Positions 57,586-64,000 of a stretch of 64,000 nucleotides of DNA are shown here, in pieces. The translations under genes were made by a program, and so were the position numbers. Below the pieces are notes generated by a model. That model worked only from the letters and a program-made list of their open reading frames with translations, had not been told where the DNA came from and did no database searches. Position 1 is the stretch's first letter. The number at the start of each line of letters is the position of its first letter. Origin of the DNA: Peribacillus frigoritolerans (GTDB taxonomy: Bacteria > Bacillota > Bacilli > Bacillales > DSM-1321); contig NZ_CP158190.1 of assembly GCF_040250305.1 (NCBI RefSeq), forward strand, positions 3,628,001 to 3,692,000. The letters are read 5' to 3'.

Positions 57586-59043
57586 CTAGGCTTGATAACG
57601 CAGAACGGGTTTTCTTGCAGCAAGAGTTTCATCAAGCCGCTTTATAACGGTTGTATGCGGAGCTTCCTGGACGATTTCAGGAGTTTCTTCCGCTTCCTTG
57701 GCAATCTGGATCATCGCATCGATGAACGCATCCAGCGTTTCTTTTGACTCGGTTTCAGTCGGTTCTATCATCATTCCTTCTTCCACGTTCAACGGGAAGT
57801 AAATGGTTGGAGGATGATACCCGAAATCCAGCAATCTTTTAGCTATATCGAGAGTCCTTACCCCCAATTTCTTTTGCCGGCGTCCGCTTAATACGAATTC
57901 GTGCTTGCAATGACGATTATATGGCAGGTCAAAATAAGGTTCCAACCTGCGCATCATATAATTGGCATTGATGACAGCATTCTCGGTGACGGCTTTAAGG
58001 CCATCAGGCCCCATTGAACGAATGTACGTATATGCCCTCACGTTTATCCCGAAATTACCATAATAAGGTTTTACCCTACCAATCGATTGCGGACGATCAT
58101 AATCAAGGACGAATTGCTCACCTTGCTTGACTATAAGAGGTTTAGGCAAGTAAGGAATCAAGTCGGACTTCACACCTACAGGACCAGAACCCGGACCGCC
58201 GCCGCCATGCGGGCCTGTGAATGTTTTATGGAGATTTAAGTGAACCACATCAAAGCCCATGTCACCCGGGCGTGCTTTTGATAGGACTGCATTCAGATTG
58301 GCTCCGTCATAATAAAGCTTCCCACCTGCATCATGGACAAGTTGTGCCATTTCCAAAATGTTTTCTTCAAACAATCCCAATGTATTAGGGTTCGTCAGCA
58401 TCAAGGCCGCCGTATCAGGTCCGACAACACGCTTTAAATCTTCAAGGTCGACTAATCCATTTTCATCGGATTTCACTGTAATCGTTTCAAGTCCGGCAAC
58501 AGTGGCAGAGGCAGGATTCGTACCGTGTGCAGAATCAGGTACAATCACTTTCGTCCGTTCTGTATCGCCATTCGCTTCGTGAAAAGCGCGAATCATCATT
58601 AACCCTGTCCACTCACCATGTGCACCTGCTGCAGGCTGTAATGTCACTTGGTCCATCCCGGTGATTTCCGTTAAGTGTTCCTGCAAATCAAATAAGAGTC
58701 CTAATGCTCCCTGAACGGTAGCCGGATCTTGATATGGATGGATATGGGCAAAGCCGTTGAAGCGTGCCACGTTTTCATTTATTTTCGGATTATATTTCAT
58801 CGTGCATGAACCCAGCGGATAAAAACCCGAATCCACCCCATGATTCCGTTTGGAGAGTGCTGTATAGTGACGCATGATATCCAGTTCGGACACCTCAGGC
58901 AGTTCTGCCTCTTCTTCACGGATGTAGTCGGCAGGAAGAATTTCTTCGAGCGGAATAGTTGCAACATCCATTTCTGGCAGACTGTACCCGATTCGACCGG
59001 AAGTACTGATTTCAAAAATGAGTGATTGATCTTGATTATTCAT
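57586..59043 (-). CDS. gcvPB: Glycine dehydrogenase (decarboxylating) subunit 2
   Basis: The PLP-carrying half of the P protein of the glycine-cleavage system. The 485 residues include [21 protein letters not shown] with the Schiff-base Lys and [16 protein letters not shown] precedes the ATG at 59043, and the gene overlaps the end of gcvPA by eight bases. Third gene of gcvT-gcvPA-gcvPB. Confidence 0.96.
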   Translation of the reverse strand: MNNQDQSLIFEISTSGRIGYSLPEMDVATIPLEEILPADYIREEEAELPEVSELDIMRHYTALSKRNHGVDSGFYPLGSCTMKYNPKINENVARFNGFAHIHPYQDPATVQGALGLLFDLQEHLTEITGMDQVTLQPAAGAHGEWTGLMMIRAFHEANGDTERTKVIVPDSAHGTNPASATVAGLETITVKSDENGLVDLEDLKRVVGPDTAALMLTNPNTLGLFEENILEMAQLVHDAGGKLYYDGANLNAVLSKARPGDMGFDVVHLNLHKTFTGPHGGGGPGSGPVGVKSDLIPYLPKPLIVKQGEQFVLDYDRPQSIGRVKPYYGNFGINVRAYTYIRSMGPDGLKAVTENAVINANYMMRRLEPYFDLPYNRHCKHEFVLSGRRQKKLGVRTLDIAKRLLDFGYHPPTIYFPLNVEEGMMIEPTETESKETLDAFIDAMIQIAKEAEETPEIVQEAPHTTVIKRLDETLAARKPVLRYQA

Positions 59044-60382
59044 GTTGATCCCCCAATTCCTGCGCAAGTGCATCAATTTCTTCTTTTGTTCTAAGTTCAG
59101 TTACCGCAACCAGCATATGGTCTTTCAGCTCAGGATAAACCGTCCCTAAATCAAAGCCACCGATCATCCCTTTTTCAAAAAGGTTTTTATTGATTTCTGA
59201 AAACGAAGCAGGCAGTTTAATGACAAATTCATTGAACGAAGGACCATCGAATATCACTTCCACCCCTTTTGCCATAATTGCTTTTTTCGCATAATGAGCT
59301 TTTTGAATATTTTGCACGGCCATTTCTTTGACACCCTTTTTCCCAAGCGCGGTCATTGCAACAGAAGCTGCCAACGCATTCAAAGCTTGATTGGAACAAA
59401 TGTTGGATGTGGCTTTGTCACGGCGAATGTGCTGTTCACGAGCTTGAAGCGTCAGTACAAATCCCCGTTTACCATTTTCATCCACTGTTTGACCGACGAG
59501 TCGGCCCGGAACTTTCCGAACAAGTTTATTAGTAACGGCAAAATATCCACAATGAGGTCCACCGAATGCCGCTGGAATGCCGAATGGCTGAGCATCCCCC
59601 GTTACGATATCTGCACCAAGTGCACCAGGGGATGTCAATGCTCCCAATGCAAGCGGATTACTGGAAACGATAAACATCGACTTGACGCCATGAATGATTT
59701 CCTCCATTTCTTTCAATGGCTCGATGCGGCCAAAAAAGTTCGGATATTGCACGATCACTCCTGCAATGTCCTCATTCGCCAATTCCCTTAAAGCAGCTAA
59801 GTCCGTCACACCGTCTTTAAAAGGAATTTCGATCACTTCCACGCGTTGCCCTTTCGCATATGTCTTAACGACTTCTCTTGATTCAGGATGAACGGCTCCT
59901 GAAATGAGAATCTTTTTGCGTCGTGTCTGGCCTGAAGCAAGCATGGCTGCTTCAGCCAGCGCTGTACCGCCGTCATACATGGAGGAGTTAGCCACATCCA
60001 TGCCCGTCAATTCACATATCATCGTTTGATATTCAAAGATGGCCTGAAGCTCCCCCTGTGAAATTTCAGGCTGATAGGGTGTATAAGCCGTGTAAAATTC
60101 AGAACGGGATAGAACATGATCGACGATGACCGGCGCGTAATGGTCATAGACACCCGCACCAAGGAAGGAAGCATAGTTTTTAAGGTCCGCATTCTTGGCA
60201 GCAAGCCTTGATAATTCTTTCATTAATGCAGGTTCAGATTTAGCAGGCTTGATATCGTATTCTCCTTGAAAACGAACGCTTTCAGGGATATCACTGAAAA
60301 GTTCTTCAGCAGTGGATACCCCTATCGCTTTCAGCATTTCTTGTTTATCTTGCTCTGTCATGGGTAAATAACGATGTTTCAT
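59036..60382 (-). CDS. gcvPA: Glycine dehydrogenase (decarboxylating) subunit 1
   Basis: The other half of the P protein, 448 residues, with the start [17 protein letters not shown] and conserved [33 protein letters not shown] and [20 protein letters not shown]. The two halves together decarboxylate glycine onto the lipoyl arm of GcvH, which is not encoded here. Confidence 0.96.
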   Translation of the reverse strand: MKHRYLPMTEQDKQEMLKAIGVSTAEELFSDIPESVRFQGEYDIKPAKSEPALMKELSRLAAKNADLKNYASFLGAGVYDHYAPVIVDHVLSRSEFYTAYTPYQPEISQGELQAIFEYQTMICELTGMDVANSSMYDGGTALAEAAMLASGQTRRKKILISGAVHPESREVVKTYAKGQRVEVIEIPFKDGVTDLAALRELANEDIAGVIVQYPNFFGRIEPLKEMEEIIHGVKSMFIVSSNPLALGALTSPGALGADIVTGDAQPFGIPAAFGGPHCGYFAVTNKLVRKVPGRLVGQTVDENGKRGFVLTLQAREQHIRRDKATSNICSNQALNALAASVAMTALGKKGVKEMAVQNIQKAHYAKKAIMAKGVEVIFDGPSFNEFVIKLPASFSEINKNLFEKGMIGGFDLGTVYPELKDHMLVAVTELRTKEEIDALAQELGDQHE

Positions 60383-60399
60383 CTAATGACCATTCCCCT

Positions 60400-61506
60400 C
60401 TATTTACGTGGTTTTTTATAAAAAGGTGTTTGTATTATAACGGCTTTCAAACGTTTGGAACGGATTTCCACTTCGACTTCCGCATCCAGCACCGAAAATT
60501 CCTTATCGATAAGTACCAAACCCACGTTTTTCTTCAACGTTGGTGATTGGGTACCGGTCGTGACCTCGCCAATGACTTTATCACCGCTGTAGACCTTATA
60601 CCCATGACGTGGAATGCCACGGTCAATCATTTCAATTCCCACAAGCTTGCGGGAAGCTCCTTTCTCCTTTTGCTCAGCAAGAACGGCTTTCCCGAAAAAA
60701 TCAACTTCCTTATCCACTTTTACTGCAAAACCAATCCCGGCTTCTATCGGGGTGATGTCCGCTGAAAGCTCCTGCCCATACAGCGGCAGTTTCGCTTCAA
60801 AACGCAGGGTATCACGAGCACCTAAACCAATCGGCTGAACCCCCTCTTCGTTTCCGGCATCCATAATCGCCTTCCAAAGGGCAGGACCATTTTCACTGTC
60901 ACTATATATCTCAAAGCCATCCTCACCAGTGTACCCAGTACGGGATACCAGCGTGGAGATGCCGTTAATCATGACATTTTCCTTGAACTTGAAAAATCCT
61001 ATTTCACTTAAGGCAGTATTTCCCGATAGTTTTTGTAATATCTTCTCTGCAGCTGGTCCTTGAAGTGCCAGCTGTGTATAGTCACTCGATACATTCGTAA
61101 TTTGGACATCTTCCGTTAAATTAGCTTGCAGCCAATTGAAATCTTTTTCTGTATTCGCTGCATTGACCACGAGCAGATAGTCGTCCTCAGCCCTTTTATA
61201 CACGATAAGATCATCGACCGTGCCTCCGTTTTCATAACACATGGCGGTATATTGGGCACCGCCCTGTTGCAGCTTTGATATATCATTGGTCAGCATCTTC
61301 TGTAAAAAGGAAAGGCTTCCGGGACCCTTAACATCGACTTCACCCATATGGGAAACATCGAATAACCCCGCTTTTGTTCGTACGGCTTCATGTTCGTCCT
61401 TTATACCCGAAAATTGGACAGGAAGTTCCCAGCCGCCAAAATCAATCGTTTTACCTCCGTATTCACGATAAACCTCAAATAGTGGTGTTCTTTTTAAATT
61501 GGTCAA
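60400..61506 (-). CDS. gcvT: Aminomethyltransferase (T protein) GcvT
   Basis: It passes the methylene group to tetrahydrofolate and releases ammonia. The 368 residues have the folate-binding [15 protein letters not shown], the conserved [14 protein letters not shown] and [18 protein letters not shown]. It is the first gene after the glycine riboswitch; FolD at 36 kb processes the product. Confidence 0.96.
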   Translation of the reverse strand: MTNLKRTPLFEVYREYGGKTIDFGGWELPVQFSGIKDEHEAVRTKAGLFDVSHMGEVDVKGPGSLSFLQKMLTNDISKLQQGGAQYTAMCYENGGTVDDLIVYKRAEDDYLLVVNAANTEKDFNWLQANLTEDVQITNVSSDYTQLALQGPAAEKILQKLSGNTALSEIGFFKFKENVMINGISTLVSRTGYTGEDGFEIYSDSENGPALWKAIMDAGNEEGVQPIGLGARDTLRFEAKLPLYGQELSADITPIEAGIGFAVKVDKEVDFFGKAVLAEQKEKGASRKLVGIEMIDRGIPRHGYKVYSGDKVIGEVTTGTQSPTLKKNVGLVLIDKEFSVLDAEVEVEIRSKRLKAVIIQTPFYKKPRK

Positions 61507-61610
61507 AAAATGACCCCCTTCAGATTTTTTTTAATTAATTGGCTTCATTATCAAAAGCTTCTTGTCATTACGCATCAGATATTTCCTGATTCATGATGTG
61601 AAAAAAGCAC

Positions 61611-61653
61611 AAAAAAGGACAGAGAAAGCCCGTTTGAGCTTTTTCTCTGTCCT
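61611..61653 (-). terminator. Riboswitch-controlled terminator before gcvT
   Basis: GGACAGAGAAA and TTTCTCTGTCC arms followed by TTTTTTG on the minus strand. The 5' arm contains the CAGAG strand that pairs in P1 of the second glycine aptamer, so the two structures exclude each other. Confidence 0.9.
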
Positions 61654-61812
61654 GAAACCTGAAAGTTTACCTATGTAATAGGTTTTCCCCTTTGGTGGCC
61701 GTCCCAAAATGGGCGGCGCTCTCCAGAGTTGCGTCCAATAAGAGTTCTTTTGCCTGAGAGATTCACTGCTAAGTTTGCTCCTTCGGCGCTACATCCGTAG
61801 TCTCTCCCCTTA
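61640..61812 (-). promoter_or_regulatory. Tandem glycine riboswitch of the gcv operon
   Basis: Aptamer I contains GGGGAGAGAC, GCGCCGAAGGAGCAAAC and GTGAATCTCTCAGGCAAAAG. A short linker with GGACGCAACTCTGGAGAG leads to aptamer II, with CCACCAAAGGGG and AAACTTTCAGG, ending at CAGGACAGAG. All are diagnostic of the gcvT RNA motif in Bacillus. Glycine binding should prevent the terminator and switch the operon on. Confidence 0.95.
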
Positions 61813-62195
61813 TCTTCACCCGCATATAAATGGTCTACCAATGAAAGGAAGCGAATAAGCCACCAAGCATCGGTAAAACCCCTGAGCATCGTGGAATGCA
61901 TTCTCTGCCAATTCTCCTGAAACTTCAGAAACCGTTTGATTGGTCTCCTTCAGTAATCTTGGATAAATTAGGAGCCTATAGCCCATACTAAGAAAACGCG
62001 AACTGCAAAATCGATGTACAAAGATTCTTTGTAGCGTTTGGAAATTGGAATTTTCTAAATATACTTATATCCTACCCTAAGAAACTTATCTCTGCAATAT
62101 CTTTTGAAGAGAAATATTTTTCTTACTTCACATATGAAATGTTCGGGTTTTGACCTTTTATTAAGGAAATTATGATTTAAGAGGGAGTTATTTCT
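61813..62195. other. Divergent promoter region between gcvT riboswitch and yqhH
   Basis: It should hold the promoters of the gcv and yqhH units. No convincing pair was assigned, and no further RNA motif was seen. Confidence 0.35.
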
Positions 62196-63884
62196 ATGAA
62201 AATCAATATATCCTTTAATTCTGAATGGACTGACGAGTTTCTGCAAAAGATGGAAAATGACGGTCCATGGGGGAATTGGGAGCTTTATAAGCTGGCGGTT
62301 CAAATGGAGGAAAATCTTATCATCCCTGATTTTGAAGGTTTACAGGCGCCCAAGCACCTTCCGCAGTTAACCCCGCTTCCGCATCAATTGGAAGCAGCCA
62401 AGCAAGTGGTGGAAAAGATGAATGGAAAGGCCATTTTAGCTGATGAGGTAGGGCTCGGAAAAACAATTGAAGCTGGATTGATACTAAAAGAGTATATGAT
62501 TAGGGGCCTTGTAAAAAAAGTTTTGATCCTTGTTCCGGCTTCCCTTGTCACACAATGGGCTTTTGAATTGAATACCAAGTTTCATATACCGGCAGTCGTT
62601 CAGAGAAAAAGTTATGTTTGGGACTCCTGTGATGTGGTCATTTCATCCATTGATACAGCCAAACGCGCTCCACATCGAGATATCATTTTCAAGCAGGAAT
62701 ACGACTTCATCATTATTGATGAAGCTCATAAACTTAAAAATAATAAGACAAAGAACTATGAATTCGTCCAAAATCTGAAAAAGAAATTTTGTTTACTCCT
62801 GACAGCCACTCCGATTCAAAATAAAGTCGAGGAAATTTTCCACCTCGTTTCGTTATTGAAACCGGGCCACTTGGGAAATGCCTCACTTTTTTCGGAAAAG
62901 TATAAAGGTAAAGGCCGGAACATAATTGAAGATGAACACCTAAAGGAACTTGTCAATACTGTCATGATTCGAAACCGGCGGGCCGATACTGGCATTGAAT
63001 GGACAAAACGGCATGTGGAGACCATCACCATTGAATTTTCTCCAACGGAACAAGCATTGTACGATGCCGTTTCCAAATTCAAACCTATTTCGGATGGTTC
63101 TAAAGGAAGCGCATTTTCGGCTCTCACTCTCCAAAGGGAAGCATGCAGCAGCAGAGAGGCGGTCTTTTATACATTAAAGAATATGAAAGCTAAATATGAT
63201 CAGCCTTCCCCTGACTTTTTGGCAAAGCTTGATGATTTATTTTCTAAAGTGAATGAAACGGTTCAGAACTCCAAGGCTGAAAAAGCTTTGGAACTGATCA
63301 AGAAAATTGATGATAAAGTCATTATCTTTACCGAATACCGGGCGACTCAGCTATATCTACAATGGTACCTACAGCAGAATGGAATTTCTTCAGTTCCTTT
63401 CCGAGGCGGTTTTAAGCGCGGAAAGAAAGACTGGATGCGAGAATTATTCCAAAAGAATATACAGGTATTAATTGCAACAGAAGCTGGCGGGGAAGGGATA
63501 AACCTTCAGTTTTGCCATCACTTGATTAATTTTGACCTGCCATGGAACCCGATGAGGCTCGAACAGAGAATTGGACGGATACACCGCCTTGGTCAGGAAG
63601 AAGATGTGATGATTTATAACTTTGCCACGAAAAATACAGTAGAAGAACATATTCTGAAGTTACTATATGAAAAAATAAATTTATTCGAGAAAGTAATCGG
63701 CGAATTGGATGATATTCTAACCAAACTGGATATTAACAACATTGAAGAATATTTGATTGATGTGGTCGGCGAATCCAAAACAGAGGGTGAAATGAAAATT
63801 AAGATGGATAATTTTTCATCGTTAATCCAATTCGCTCAATCAATGAAGGAAGGTGAGGTTCATGCAGCAACGGGAAATTCATGA
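62196..63884 (+). CDS. yqhH: SNF2-family helicase YqhH
   Basis: A Swi2/Snf2-type ATPase of 562 residues. Motif I is ADEVGLGKTIEAG, motif II IIIDEAHKLKNN, motif III LLTATPIQN, with VLIATEAGGEGINLQ and the final QRIGRIHRLGQ in the second RecA domain. There is no extra N-terminal binding domain. GAGGGAG lies before the ATG. Role in B. subtilis is not settled; it probably remodels DNA- or RNA-protein contacts. Overlaps yqhG by 23 bases. Confidence 0.93.
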   Translation: MKINISFNSEWTDEFLQKMENDGPWGNWELYKLAVQMEENLIIPDFEGLQAPKHLPQLTPLPHQLEAAKQVVEKMNGKAILADEVGLGKTIEAGLILKEYMIRGLVKKVLILVPASLVTQWAFELNTKFHIPAVVQRKSYVWDSCDVVISSIDTAKRAPHRDIIFKQEYDFIIIDEAHKLKNNKTKNYEFVQNLKKKFCLLLTATPIQNKVEEIFHLVSLLKPGHLGNASLFSEKYKGKGRNIIEDEHLKELVNTVMIRNRRADTGIEWTKRHVETITIEFSPTEQALYDAVSKFKPISDGSKGSAFSALTLQREACSSREAVFYTLKNMKAKYDQPSPDFLAKLDDLFSKVNETVQNSKAEKALELIKKIDDKVIIFTEYRATQLYLQWYLQQNGISSVPFRGGFKRGKKDWMRELFQKNIQVLIATEAGGEGINLQFCHHLINFDLPWNPMRLEQRIGRIHRLGQEEDVMIYNFATKNTVEEHILKLLYEKINLFEKVIGELDDILTKLDINNIEEYLIDVVGESKTEGEMKIKMDNFSSLIQFAQSMKEGEVHAATGNS

Positions 63885-64000
63885 TTTTTTATTAACTTAC
63901 TTTAAAGCCAACGATTGTGAAATACTGGATAATGCACCAACCCACCTTACAGTCCAATTGACGATTGATATGGATAAAGAATTAATGAACAGACCCTTTT
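63862..64000 (+). CDS. yqhG: YqhG family protein, partial
   Basis: The frame starts MQQREIHDFLLTYFKANDCE and reaches the window end at about residue 46 (MDKELMNRPF), the pattern of Bacillus YqhG. GGAAGGTGAGG lies before the ATG. Function is unknown; the overlap with yqhH suggests translational coupling. Confidence 0.85.
   Translation, partial: MQQREIHDFLLTYFKANDCEILDNAPTHLTVQLTIDMDKELMNRPF

Noticed and set aside
62055..62303. Minus-strand frame antisense to the start of yqhH
   Set aside because: Antisense to a well-supported gene, and no ribosome binding site or family match.

Overview
The window is a 64 kb chromosomal segment from an endospore-forming Bacillaceae bacterium. The evidence is spo0A, spoIVB, a complete spoIIIA operon and splB, AAGGAGG-type ribosome binding sites, low GC, and gene order that largely follows the Bacillus subtilis yqj-yqi-yqh region. 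The protein sequences and the intergenic repeats look most like the Peribacillus (Bacillus simplex) group, but that placement is an impression from memory and was not computed. Most genes lie on the minus strand. I see no rRNA, tRNA, CRISPR array, prophage or transposase gene.

Layout. At 1-1.6 kb are a propionyl-CoA carboxylase beta subunit (cut by the window edge) and methylmalonyl-CoA epimerase. At 1.7-6 kb come the stressosome mini-protein Prli42, an L,D-transpeptidase, an aromatic-acid-exporter-like membrane protein and the artPQR arginine transporter. At 6-12.6 kb lie an intergenic repeat element, bacilliredoxin BrxB, and meaB with both methylmalonyl-CoA mutase subunits. At 12.9-21.3 kb is the branched-chain keto-acid dehydrogenase operon with leucine dehydrogenase, a sigma-54 promoter and the BkdR activator; the ptb and buk genes expected here in B. 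subtilis are missing. At 21.5-33.8 kb are yqzF, a phosphodiesterase, fapA, spo0A, spoIVB, recN, ahrC, tlyA, dxs and ispA. At 33.8-39.6 kb are xseB, xseA, folD, nusB, yqhY, accC and accB. At 40.2-45.5 kb is spoIIIAA-AH. At 46-52.6 kb are efp, papA, aroQ, yqhR, yqhQ, yqhP, yqhO and splB. At 52.7-64 kb are a small unknown gene, nrdJ with two NrdR boxes, lipM, yqhL, the glycine-cleavage operon under a tandem glycine riboswitch, and yqhH-yqhG.

How the genes work together. Leucine dehydrogenase and the BKD complex turn Val, Ile and Leu into branched acyl-CoAs. Propionyl-CoA from Val and Ile can be carboxylated, epimerised and isomerised to succinyl-CoA by the carboxylase, Mce and MutAB/MeaB encoded close by. 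AhrC, encoded here, is the likely repressor of artPQR, which has a candidate ARG box. LipM is predicted to supply lipoyl groups to the BKD E2, and to the glycine-cleavage H protein encoded elsewhere. AccBC, Dxs and IspA supply fatty-acid and isoprenoid precursors.

The least explained features are three copies of a MITE-like, non-coding repeat (about 6.2-6.7, 21.8-22.1 and 45.6-46.1 kb). They share head and tail sequences, and each is bracketed by two copies of the terminator hairpin of the neighbouring genes. Other points worth checking are a probable ATT start codon for spoIIIAD, a YqhL rhodanese without the catalytic cysteine, the loss of ptb and buk, and replacement of the usual mntR position by splB, a small orphan gene and nrdJ.
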